Shown here: piece after piece, positions 1 through 7,427 of the stretch | How the letters are laid out: every line of letters starts with the position of its first letter | Position numbering within the stretch: the stretch's first letter is position 1 | Origin: Methylophilus sp. 42 | GTDB taxonomy: Bacteria > Pseudomonadota > Gammaproteobacteria > Burkholderiales > Methylophilaceae | Assembly (NCBI RefSeq): GCF_000384155.1 | Contig: NZ_KB913031.1 | Location: 2,177,092 to 2,241,091, forward strand | Direction of reading: 5' to 3' | Length of the DNA stretch: 64,000 nucleotides | Program-made: the position numbers and the translations under genes | Notes under the pieces: generated by a model | What the model was told of the DNA's origin: nothing | Databases searched by the model: none | Seen by the model: the letters and a program-made list of their open reading frames with translations, nothing else

Positions 1-1947
1 GCCCGAAGCTTCGGCACAACTGGTACCTACCGTGCACTGGCTGACATCCCTGACGGCGCGCGACCGGTTATTCTGATTGACCTGAAACACGGCAATACTA
101 GTATTCAGCGCACCATTCAGATATTCACTCTTCAATCCAAATTCGTAGTTCTCACCATCAATCGGGTGGATCACATTGCCATCGCGCCCGATACTGCTTT
201 GCGGGCTGAAAATATCAGTAAAGCTGGCATAGAGTGAGTGATGATCATTAAGATCGTAAATCAACCCGGCATAACGCGTCACATTGCGCACGACCTCATA
301 ATCCGAGTTATTACGATAATTATCGTAGTCATACCAGTCCAGTCGACCACCCAATATCAATTTCCATTGATCTGCGAGATTCAGGCGGGAAGTCACATAA
401 ACACCATCCTGGCGTGTGCGTGTATGACCTGTGCTTGTATAAGGCAACACTGGTTTGGCCAATGCACTGCCACTCCAGTTGTAGATATCGGTATTCGCGC
501 CGATGTATGTCGTCCGGTAATTATGGGGACTGGCGTCAAACTGGTTACGATTAGCGCCAAACGCCAATTCATGCTGACGTCCAAACAGTTCGTATTTGCC
601 ATTTACAACCAGGTCATAGCTGGATGCCTTGTTTTCCTGATCGCCGCGCCAGGCCATTAAATCACGACTGACGGTGCCGCCAGTGATTGTGCTACGCATA
701 AAAGTACCCAGGCCATCGGTATGGTTCCACATATACGTAGTGCTCAACTTCAGCTTCCAGTCTTGATTAAAGCTGTGCTCAAGAATGGCAAAAAGACTTT
801 TATTGTCCTGATCCAGATACTCCCAGTTATTTGCCAGGCTGACAGAACGATTCAGTTTGACATGGCTACCATCCGGATTAACTGGCAGGCCACCCCACCA
901 TGACCCGTTTGTACTGTCTTTCTGGGTAAAGGCACCCACTGTCAGTGTGGTTCTATCAGCAAGGTCTATCTCGCTAATGCCATAAAGCAGATGATTTTCA
1001 TAACCTTGACCATCACGGAAACTGCCTGAGTCTTGTACAGAAGCGACCACACGCCCGCGTACCGACGCGGCCTCATTCATCGCACCACCCAGATCAAGGA
1101 TGCTGCCATAATTATCCCAGCTGCCGGCATAGGCCGTGACAGAGCCCTTAAATTCGCTGGTTGGTCGCTTACGCACCAAGTTAATGGCAGCGGAAGGATT
1201 GCCTGCCCCTTGCATCAAACCGGTCGCACCACGCACTACTTCTACCCGGTCATACATCGCAAGGTTGGCCTGGGCACTGGGGATATAAGAAGACCATGGC
1301 ACCAGTGAACCGTCATACATAATATTACTGACACCAAACCCGCGCGCCTCAAAATTGGGACGCCCGGTACCATCGGCATTACTGAGAAAAACCCCAGGCG
1401 TACTTTTGACCACATCCGTAATATTCAGCATGCCCTGATCATCCATGCGCTGGCGTGTAATGACTGTGACAGCCTGTGGCGTCTCACGGATGGAAAGTGG
1501 CAGGCGGGTCGCCGTACTCATGGACTGCGTCGTGTAGGACTGCGTCCCTTCAGTTAAGGATTCATTCTGGGCAATATCTTGCACCAACACTTCTGGCAAG
1601 GTGCTGACTTGCTGGTCAGTGGCCCCGACGACAGTAAAACTGTTGTTACCGGTGTCTTTGAGTATCAGACCAGAACCTTCCAGCAACTTTTCCAACGCCC
1701 GGCGCAATTCATATTTTCCCTTAAGCGCAGGCGCCGTGTGCTTTTCAGTCAGGTCAGTAGAGAAAGAAATTCTTTCTCCTGATTTTAATGCCAGTGCATT
1801 GAGGGCTTGATCCAGTGACTGGCTCGGGATGTCTAACTCCAGAGGTGCTGCCTGGGTATGCATGGCCGCCGACAGAAGCAGGCTTGCCAAGGTTAATTTG
1901 AATCCGGCCAGATTGTTTTGCCGGACATGTTGATGCATAGAAAACAT
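1..1947 (-). CDS. TonB-dependent ferrisiderophore receptor with N-terminal signalling domain (C-terminus cut by window edge)
   Basis: Outer-membrane receptor that takes up an iron-siderophore complex using TonB energy and signals its occupancy to FecR. My translation from the ATG at 1947 gives 649 residues and is still open at base 1, so roughly the last part of the barrel is missing. Visible: signal peptide to about residue 33, an STN (secretin/TonB short N-terminal) domain at about 34-105, a plug with the typical RETPQAVTVITRQRM and EVVRGATGLMQG segments, then barrel strands. The STN domain marks the transducer subclass (FpvA/FoxA/FecA type). AGGGGAG lies just ahead of the start. It is the last gene of the fecI-fecR-receptor series; a 6-bp-arm hairpin (1967-1983) sits in the gap before it. 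The substrate cannot be told from the sequence. Confidence 0.93.
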   Translation of the reverse strand, partial: MFSMHQHVRQNNLAGFKLTLASLLLSAAMHTQAAPLELDIPSQSLDQALNALALKSGERISFSTDLTEKHTAPALKGKYELRRALEKLLEGSGLILKDTGNNSFTVVGATDQQVSTLPEVLVQDIAQNESLTEGTQSYTTQSMSTATRLPLSIRETPQAVTVITRQRMDDQGMLNITDVVKSTPGVFLSNADGTGRPNFEARGFGVSNIMYDGSLVPWSSYIPSAQANLAMYDRVEVVRGATGLMQGAGNPSAAINLVRKRPTSEFKGSVTAYAGSWDNYGSILDLGGAMNEAASVRGRVVASVQDSGSFRDGQGYENHLLYGISEIDLADRTTLTVGAFTQKDSTNGSWWGGLPVNPDGSHVKLNRSVSLANNWEYLDQDNKSLFAILEHSFNQDWKLKLSTTYMWNHTDGLGTFMRSTITGGTVSRDLMAWRGDQENKASSYDLVVNGKYELFGRQHELAFGANRNQFDASPHNYRTTYIGANTDIYNWSGSALAKPVLPYTSTGHTRTRQDGVYVTSRLNLADQWKLILGGRLDWYDYDNYRNNSDYEVVRNVTRYAGLIYDLNDHHSLYASFTDIFSPQSSIGRDGNVIHPIDGENYEFGLKSEYLNGALNTSIAVFQVNQNNRSRAVRDVSQCTVGTSCAEASG

Positions 1948-2049
1948 GAAACTCCCCTATTAATTCACCTTCTAAATGAAGGTTTCATTAGGGTTGGCAC
2001 TTGAAACAAAAAAATGTGAAGGTCGTGAAAGAAATTTTTTATTCAGCGC

Positions 2050-2913
2050 TTATGAGGGCAGCCTGTGACTTTTCCTGATAAGCACCTCACCATTGGCTGT
2101 CCGTGCTATTTCAACAGGCAGGCTCTGTAATAAATCCTGAATCAATGTTTCCACTGCCTCAATATCATACACACCAGATACCCGCATGCCTGCTGCAGCC
2201 TGATCGACATGAATCGTCATGGCACTATAGCGCTGAATTTCATTGACCACCTGGCTCAATGGCGCACCATTGAAGACCAGCTTGCCTTGTTGCCAGGCCG
2301 CTTCGTGATCCAGGTTGATATGATTCAAATGGCTCAAGCTACCCAGTTGTGATTCTATAGCCTGCCCTGTCGTGAGAATCTGATACTGATCGCCTGTCGC
2401 CACCTCAACCGCCCCTTCCAGCACGGCCACGCGCACGCTGTTGGTTTTTAAACGGATGTTAAAACGGGTCCCTATATCTGTCACACGTACATCCTGGGCC
2501 ATCACGCTGAAAGGACGCCATCCATGGTTCACGGTAAAAGCCGCTTCACCCTGGACAAGCTGTAATTGCCGTGTGCGTATGTGATGCTCCACTTTGAGGA
2601 CGCTGCTAGTATTCAGCACCACACTGCTGCCATCTGGCAGCGCATACGTGGCTTGCTTGCCAATACTGGTGGACAGGGTTTCTACCTGCCAGGCCGGATC
2701 GATCACCACGGTACCGATTGCCAGTAATAACACGGCCATGCTGATGCTACGTTTCTTCACCTTTTTACGACGCTGGCTAAGCTGTTTGGCTTCCCGCAAG
2801 ATATCTTCGCTGGAAGGATACAAGGTCCGCAACTCATCTTCGTAGGATGAAAAAACATCCTTGCGCACTGCGGATACTTGTGGGGATGCCGAATGATTTG
2901 CACGTTTGCTCAC
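2050..2913 (-). CDS. fecR: FecR-family anti-sigma factor / signal transducer
   Basis: Inner-membrane regulator that relays receptor occupancy in the periplasm to the cytoplasmic ECF sigma factor. The 287-residue protein has a basic cytoplasmic N-terminus, one membrane segment at about 57-71 and a FecR domain at about 82-180 (ALPDGSSVVLNTSS, GEAAFTV, DIGTRFNI, VLEGAVEV), followed by a C-terminal STN-like part that would touch the receptor signalling domain. Its ATG overlaps the end of fecI by 4 bases, so the two are translationally coupled, and the receptor gene follows 102 bases downstream. The N-terminal region is not the usual recognisable FecR N-terminal motif, but the family call is secure. 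Confidence 0.93.
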   Translation of the reverse strand: MSKRANHSASPQVSAVRKDVFSSYEDELRTLYPSSEDILREAKQLSQRRKKVKKRSISMAVLLLAIGTVVIDPAWQVETLSTSIGKQATYALPDGSSVVLNTSSVLKVEHHIRTRQLQLVQGEAAFTVNHGWRPFSVMAQDVRVTDIGTRFNIRLKTNSVRVAVLEGAVEVATGDQYQILTTGQAIESQLGSLSHLNHINLDHEAAWQQGKLVFNGAPLSQVVNEIQRYSAMTIHVDQAAAGMRVSGVYDIEAVETLIQDLLQSLPVEIARTANGEVLIRKSHRLPS

Positions 2914-3473
2914 AATTTACTCCCCCAACGTGATTCATAGTATTGCTGTAATGGTGGCCACTTTTCGGCAATTTCGCGTATCGCACGGCGGTAGTGCTGA
3001 GTGACCATGGTTCTGGAAATCTCCAGCTCCTTTGCGATTTCCTGCTGGCTAAAGTCATACAGCCTGTGCAGCAGAAACACCTGACGGGCTCGTGGTGGCA
3101 ATCCTTCAATCACCGCATGCAAGCTAATCACATTTTGCTTGAGGGCAAGCAGATATTCACCTGACTCAGTATGCGCATAATCAGGTAACTCTTCGACCAC
3201 ATCAATAAATTCAGCACGGAGGTTTTCGCCACGGATACGATTGAGCGCGCCATTGGCAGATGCTTTGCGCAGATAGGCCAGTGGCTGCTGAATCTCTAAT
3301 AAGATAGGGCGTTCCATCAACTTGACACACAGATCATGTACCACATCCTGCGCAAACTCACGCCCACCAAATTTGCGCCTGACATAATCAATCAAGTCAT
3401 CGTAATGGGTGGTTAAGGCATGGAGCAAAGAAGGATACTTGGGCTGGTGCGACAACGGGGAATGGCCAATCAT
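2910..3473 (-). CDS. fecI: FecI-type ECF RNA polymerase sigma factor
   Basis: Extracytoplasmic-function sigma factor expected to transcribe the adjacent receptor gene when iron-siderophore binds. 187 residues: sigma region 2 at about 14-80 (DYVRRKFGGREFAQDVVHDL, then AYLRKASANGALNRIR) and region 4 at about 125-175 (LPPRARQVFLLHRLYDFSQQ, EIAKELEISRTMVTQHYRRA). First gene of the set, with a Fur box 24-38 bases upstream of its start, giving the standard arrangement in which iron starvation switches on the sigma factor and ligand switches on its activity. Ends overlapping fecR by 4 bases. Confidence 0.95.
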   Translation of the reverse strand: MIGHSPLSHQPKYPSLLHALTTHYDDLIDYVRRKFGGREFAQDVVHDLCVKLMERPILLEIQQPLAYLRKASANGALNRIRGENLRAEFIDVVEELPDYAHTESGEYLLALKQNVISLHAVIEGLPPRARQVFLLHRLYDFSQQEIAKELEISRTMVTQHYRRAIREIAEKWPPLQQYYESRWGSKL

Positions 3474-3496
3474 AGGGAATCAAAACAATCTCCAAA

Positions 3497-3511
3497 TGAT
3501 AACGATTATCG
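3497..3511. promoter_or_regulatory. Fur box upstream of fecI
   Basis: The bases TGATAACGATTATCG match the 7-1-7 Fur consensus (TGATAAT-N-ATTATCA) at 12 of 14 fixed positions. It lies just upstream of the fecI start, where Fur-Fe would block transcription of fecI-fecR and the receptor. Confidence 0.85.
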
Positions 3512-3600
3512 TTTAATTTATCCAGCGTTTCTTCAATACGTGGTTTCTCATACTGTCACATTGACTCACTAACAGTGATTGGCAGAGATCTAAGCTGTAT

Positions 3601-4941
3601 TTATTGCACCAACAATAACTGCTCACGCAGGCTATTGATGTCATTGGGTTCGCCGCGCACAGTGAAAAAAGTGCCTTCTTCATCTGAGCGCTCGTTCAAT
3701 ACCTGGCAGGTGCTATAAATTTTGCCGCGTAGCTGTTGTACGGACCAAGGCAGGAAAATCTCGGTTTCAACCAAATCCTGCTGAAAGAAATCGACAATCT
3801 TCTGCCGCAGCATCGCCACTTCATCCGGGCGACGAGCACTCATCACAATGCAATCCGGGTATTTGAGGCGCAGCGCGGCTTCACACTCAACTTGTGCCGC
3901 TGCATCGCCGACATAATCTATTTTGTTAAACACACGAATACGCGGCACTACATCGGCATCGATTTCCTCAAGTACCTTATCCGTCACCTCAAGCTGACGC
4001 TCAAAACCAGGGTCGCTGGCATCGATCACGTGCAACAACAGCGCAGCATCCAGCGCCTCATCCAACGTAGATTTAAAAGAAGCCACCAGGCCATGCGGCA
4101 GGTTCTTGATAAAACCCACGGTATCGCTGACCAGCACGCGCGGCACGCTTTCCGGGTACAAGGCGCGCACCGTGGTATCCAGTGTGGCAAATAATTTGTT
4201 TGCTACCAACACCTCGCTACCGGTGAGTGCCCGCATCAAGGTAGATTTACCGGCATTGGTATAACCCACCAGCGCCACACTCGCCATCGTCTGCCGCTCC
4301 TGGCGCCGCGCACGCTGCGTCCGGCGCTCGCCATCCATAATCACAATCTCTTGTTGCAACTCGGCTATGCGGTCGCGAATCTTGCGTCTATCCAGCTCGG
4401 TATGCGATTCCCCTGCCCCACGACCACCCGCCCCGCTACGCTGCCGCCCTTGTGGCCCGGCCAATTTTGCCGCCTCGCGCAAACGTGGCGCCATATAACC
4501 CAGGCGCGCAATCTCCACCTGCGCACGCGCCGCACGCGAGCGGGCATTGCGGTGAAAAATCTCCAAAATCACCATAGTACGGTCCATCACCTCGCAACCC
4601 ACTTCTAATTCCAGATTGCGTGCCTGCGACGGGGAAATTTCATGGTCAACCAGTACGGCTTCAATCTCAAGGGCATGGGGATTAAATTCTGGTGCATCAG
4701 GGTCACCAGACATACTGCGTACATAATCACGAATCTCTTCGCGCTTACCTACTCCCAGATAGCCGGTGATATCAAAGCCAGCGCGCTTCTGCACAAAGGT
4801 GTGGACGATCTTGTAGCCCAGTGTTTTTGCCAGTTCGCGTAGCTCATTCAGCGAAGCTTCAAACTCCATATCGCTGACATTTGGCAGTTGCACGGCCGCC
4901 ACAACGGCATGGCTGACGGGCTCTTTAACTTCACTTTGCAT
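3601..4941 (-). CDS. hflX: HflX-type ribosome-associated GTPase
   Basis: GTPase of the Obg-HflX superfamily that binds 50S subunits and splits stalled ribosomes under stress. With the ATG at 4941 it is 446 residues: HflX N-terminal domain (GYLGVGKREEI, VLVDHEISPSQARNLE), a coiled linker (ELDRRKIRDRIAELQQEI), then the G domain with G1 GYTNAGKST at 226-234, G3 DTVGFI and G4 NKID. A longer reading from a GTG at 5004 adds 21 residues without family similarity, so I prefer 4941; neither start has a clear Shine-Dalgarno sequence. It stands alone here, not next to hfq as is common in proteobacteria, so it could be a second copy; that cannot be decided from this window. Confidence 0.92.
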   Translation of the reverse strand: MQSEVKEPVSHAVVAAVQLPNVSDMEFEASLNELRELAKTLGYKIVHTFVQKRAGFDITGYLGVGKREEIRDYVRSMSGDPDAPEFNPHALEIEAVLVDHEISPSQARNLELEVGCEVMDRTMVILEIFHRNARSRAARAQVEIARLGYMAPRLREAAKLAGPQGRQRSGAGGRGAGESHTELDRRKIRDRIAELQQEIVIMDGERRTQRARRQERQTMASVALVGYTNAGKSTLMRALTGSEVLVANKLFATLDTTVRALYPESVPRVLVSDTVGFIKNLPHGLVASFKSTLDEALDAALLLHVIDASDPGFERQLEVTDKVLEEIDADVVPRIRVFNKIDYVGDAAAQVECEAALRLKYPDCIVMSARRPDEVAMLRQKIVDFFQQDLVETEIFLPWSVQQLRGKIYSTCQVLNERSDEEGTFFTVRGEPNDINSLREQLLLVQ

Positions 4942-5104
4942 GAGGGAACAACACTTCTTGAATGATAGAGGGCAGATAGTACTCGCAAATGCAGAAACCA
5001 CCACTATATGCGGCGAGATAAATGAGTTGAGTAGTTATGATAGAGCGGTGTAGTTAACCAAAGAAGTTAGTGACTAGATAGTAACTAGTCGAGCCATCCC
5101 CTCA

Positions 5105-5536
5105 TTAATTGTCTTGGTTGAACCGTTTACGCGTGAAGTAAACAATTGCCCGAACCGCCAAAAGTAGCATTGCTGGAACGAGGCAATGAAACCCGATCAC
5201 CCAGAAATAGTTAAATAACGCATTTGCAGGGAGAAATCGGGTTTGATAGAGCGGATTAAGTGCGTAAGCGACTACTGCTACGAGTGGGCACACTAATAGC
5301 GAAAAGATGATTGCCTTGCATGCATTTGCAAAAGTGTGAGTGCCAAATGCTGCGGGGATAAGACAGAGAAGGACAAGAAAAGAAGGTGCCAATATGGGCC
5401 ATGGAAACGCATCGGCCCACTGCGGCAAATGAACTACCTTTGAAAAGGTGAACAGTTCAACCCAAACAACCATAGCTACTGACAGTGCAAAAATACTTAT
5501 GCCAAGCGCGAGCTGGTTACGGTTAAGATTTGACAT
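5105..5536 (-). CDS. small four-helix membrane protein, unknown function
   Basis: I do not recognise a family. The 143-residue product has four hydrophobic segments at about 11-29, 46-64, 73-92 and 107-128 and a short basic/acidic tail. No obvious Shine-Dalgarno sequence precedes the ATG. It is the last of five small minus-strand genes (5105-7255) that look like accessory cargo: the same block holds an attC-like site and a RAYT transposase. Expression and role are unknown. Confidence 0.6.
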   Translation of the reverse strand: MSNLNRNQLALGISIFALSVAMVVWVELFTFSKVVHLPQWADAFPWPILAPSFLVLLCLIPAAFGTHTFANACKAIIFSLLVCPLVAVVAYALNPLYQTRFLPANALFNYFWVIGFHCLVPAMLLLAVRAIVYFTRKRFNQDN

Positions 5537-5578
5537 GCGCTAGCACAGCTAAATGGTTAACATTTAAGATAAAGGTGT

Positions 5579-5803
5579 TTAGGCAGACTTTTCAAGACGC
5601 TCGGCAAGCCACACTTTAATGATTGATTGCCTGGTCACACCCAAGCGCACAGCTTCCCGGTCAAGAGACTCAATCATCCATGTAGGAAAATCGACATTGA
5701 CTCGTTTTTGCGCTTGCATAGTGCGTGTTGCTTTTGATAAATCCAGCGCAGCAGTGATATCAACACTTTCATCAAACTGCTGTTCAAAATCCTTAGCTTT
5801 CAT
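5579..5803 (-). CDS. BrnA/CopG-like ribbon-helix-helix antitoxin, apparently without a toxin partner
   Basis: 74-residue DNA-binding protein of the BrnA/CopG antitoxin type: a short acidic N-terminus followed by a ribbon-helix-helix segment (RVNVDFPTWMIESLDREA, RLGVTRQSIIKVWLAERL). BrnA antitoxins neutralise the ribonuclease BrnT and repress the brnTA operon; brnT normally lies directly upstream of brnA. Here the upstream 140 bases up to the RAYT gene contain no BrnT reading frame, so this is an orphan or a remnant after the neighbouring insertion. A strong GAGGAGGT ribosome-binding site precedes the ATG, suggesting it is still translated. Confidence 0.7.
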   Translation of the reverse strand: MKAKDFEQQFDESVDITAALDLSKATRTMQAQKRVNVDFPTWMIESLDREAVRLGVTRQSIIKVWLAERLEKSA

Positions 5804-5908
5804 AAAGTGCTACCTCCTCGGTACGTGAGAATTCGTAGGGCGGACTCGTTTGTTTTGACCCTATTGATTATTATTCAGCGCGGAACGAAAAGTTAGAGGC
5901 TTGAGTCT

Positions 5909-5935
5909 GTAGGGTGGGCAACTAGTTGCCCACGC
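5909..5935 (+). repeat. REP palindrome, left of RAYT gene
   Basis: GTAG followed by the perfect 20-base palindrome GTGGGCAACTAGTTGCCCAC (5914-5933). A GTAG/GGAG tetranucleotide 5' of a GC-rich hairpin is the hallmark of REP elements recognised by RAYT transposases. A near-identical copy lies in opposite orientation on the other side of the transposase gene. Confidence 0.85.
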
Positions 5936-5946
5936 ACAAACACTCG

Positions 5947-6495
5947 TCATTCATCACCAAACGCCCCATCCACAAAACCTAGCCCAGCACCCCAATGCTC
6001 ATCATAAACGCCCGCTTTAACATATCGGTGAAACGTTGAATAAGGCCAATCTTTCACATTGCTCACCAAGCCATGTTTAAGCGGGTTGTAATGCAAATAA
6101 TCCATATGTTTTGCATAATCGCTATCATCGCGAATTTGATGCTCCCAATAACGACGTTGCCAAATGGTCGATTCACGATGTTTTGTTTTGGATGCTGTCA
6201 TCCATTCTGTATGGTTCAAACGCGAGCCGCAAGCACGGCTCACATAACGTTTGATAAGTTGCCAACGAAGCGCAAAATTTGCATCATGGGGTGGTAGCGT
6301 CCACATGGAATGAATATGATCAGGCAACAAAACCCATGCGTCGATTGTAAAAGGATGGTCAGTGCGGACTTTTTGGATGGCATACTTTAACGCATCACGT
6401 ACATCATCGTCACAAAGAAATTTTTGCCTATGGTAAGTCACAACCGTGAAAAAGTAAGTAGCTCCAGCAGTATTAGCGCGACGATAACGTGACAT
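5947..6495 (-). mobile_element. REP-associated tyrosine transposase (RAYT, TnpA-REP; Y1/HUH family)
   Basis: Domesticated IS200/IS605-like single-strand transposase thought to spread or process REP hairpins. 182 residues: N-terminal ATYFFTVVTYHRQKFL, metal-binding HxH at H60/H62 within WVLLPDHIHSMW, and the conserved C-terminal MDYLHYNPLKHGLV, whose first tyrosine (about Y133) is the expected nucleophile. Length is usual for the family. It sits between two inverted REP elements (5909-5935 and 6521-6547), 12 and 26 bases from its ends, so gene plus REPs form a compact unit. The reading frame is intact. The unit lies between small cassette-like genes, apparently right behind a half attC-like sequence at the end of the next gene. 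Confidence 0.93.
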
Positions 6496-6520
6496 GGTGG
6501 AATTGTCCGTGAGTTTTACC

Positions 6521-6547
6521 TCGTGGGCAACGAGTTGCCCACCCTAC
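6521..6547 (-). repeat. REP palindrome, right of RAYT gene
   Basis: Read on the minus strand this is GTAGGGTGGGCAACTCGTTG followed by CCCACGA: the GTAG tetranucleotide and the same stem as the left REP, with the two central bases changed (stem 6523-6542, 9-bp arms). Orientation is opposite to the left copy, giving a REP/inverse-REP pair around the transposase gene. Confidence 0.85.
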
Positions 6548-6555
6548 CTGGCTTG

Positions 6556-6864
6556 TTAGGAGCGTGATTTAACGAGACTTGTGTGGTATGTATTGATTTC
6601 ACGACTCACCTCACCAAGTTTTTGATCTAGATCTGCATATGTATTCTGCGCGACTTGGAGCCCGCTAGGATGATTTTTGAGAAAATCTGCCATTTTTACT
6701 TGATGTTCCATTAATGCTAAGTAGTGAGTGCGCAATGAAAGCAAAGCATTCAAACGCCCAATATCGTTTGCCTTTTTTGATTCCATAGCACTCCACCGAG
6801 CATATAAGGCAGCCAAACAAGATACGAGAATTGCGAATATCGCTAAATTCATTTCACTAATCAT
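6556..6864 (-). CDS. small membrane-anchored hypothetical protein
   Basis: No family recognised. 102 residues with an N-terminal membrane helix (about 5-22) and a charged, probably helical/coiled remainder (residues about 28-98). Two features look cassette-like: a GTTAGGT core site lies 16 bases ahead of the start (end of the attC-like site 6880-6940), and the stop codon TAA is embedded in a TCCTAAC core-like sequence immediately followed by the REP/RAYT unit. Integron cassette genes commonly stop inside this half-site. Function unknown. Confidence 0.6.
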   Translation of the reverse strand: MISEMNLAIFAILVSCLAALYARWSAMESKKANDIGRLNALLSLRTHYLALMEHQVKMADFLKNHPSGLQVAQNTYADLDQKLGEVSREINTYHTSLVKSRS

Positions 6865-6879
6865 GACAATTATCCGAGC

Positions 6880-6940
6880 ACCTAACGTTTGAATTACGGG
6901 GCTGGCTTTAGCCAGTCCCGCTTAAATGATGGGTTAAGGT
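6880..6940 (-). repeat. attC-like integron recombination site
   Basis: Read on the minus strand, a TTAAC core is followed by CCATCATTTAAGC, a 10-bp stem with a four-base loop (6897-6920), then GTAATTCAAAC and the core GTTAGGT, which matches GTTRRRY exactly. The arrangement (short degenerate arms around a central stem, about 60 bp) and the wording of both halves resemble short attC sites such as those of aadA cassettes. It lies exactly between the stop of the upstream lipoprotein gene and the start of the next gene, as an attC should. No integrase gene is in the window. A rho-independent terminator is less likely because no T-run follows. Confidence 0.6.
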
Positions 6941-6946
6941 GTATTT

Positions 6947-7255
6947 TCATTGTATGCGCTGAAGTGTGCCCATCTCAGTTTGAGCTGTGTTTTGACCAGT
7001 AATGGTGTATCTCATGGTCATACCTTTTGCAAGGCCCTCAGTGTAGGTTACGAGCACATCATTTCCTTTTACTTTGTATGACACTTTTTCAATAACTCCA
7101 AGCGTTTCGGTTTCACCAGACCTAAACTGAATGGTCATTGGAACTAAGCCACCCATGCGCCAAGTGCCAGCCAGAGGGCCTGGGTCACTCCCTGTACATG
7201 CAGAGAGGATGAGCAATGAAAATATGATGAAAAGGGAGCTTATTTTTCTTAGCAT
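6947..7255 (-). CDS. small lipoprotein, unknown function
   Basis: 102 residues with a lipoprotein signal peptide ending LLILSAC (lipid cysteine C20), then a small beta-rich domain resembling the stress-response/lipocalin-like folds of short secreted lipoproteins (GTWRMGGLVPMTIQF, VSYKVKGNDVLVTYTEG). No family named. A GTTAGGG core-like sequence (7264-7270 on the plus strand as CCCTAAC) is 8 bases before its start and the attC-like site follows its stop, so it has the outline of a gene cassette. Confidence 0.65.
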   Translation of the reverse strand: MLRKISSLFIIFSLLILSACTGSDPGPLAGTWRMGGLVPMTIQFRSGETETLGVIEKVSYKVKGNDVLVTYTEGLAKGMTMRYTITGQNTAQTEMGTLQRIQ

Positions 7256-7427
7256 GTTTGAAACCCTAACGTAAAGTAGTCATCTTAAATAACGCAAAAC
7301 TTTGCGCCATTGATGCTTTTTCGGAAGAAAATTTAATGAGTTTTTTAACACTTTAAAACTATTATTAAATTTTAGACTATCCTAAAATACAAACATAAAC
7401 CCGTCAACCAAAGCAAACATCCCAGAC

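Noticed and set aside
5837-5860. GTAGGGCGGACTCG as a third REP element near brnA
   Set aside because: It has a GTAG-like start but no hairpin follows, so it does not fit the REP pattern.
5804-5946. A hidden BrnT toxin gene or fragment upstream of the antitoxin
   Set aside because: The minus-strand frames here are short and interrupted and show no BrnT-like motif.
7264-7330. A second complete attC site upstream of the lipoprotein gene
   Set aside because: Only the GTTAGGG core and a small CGCAAA/TTTGCG stem are seen; no matching partner half could be found.
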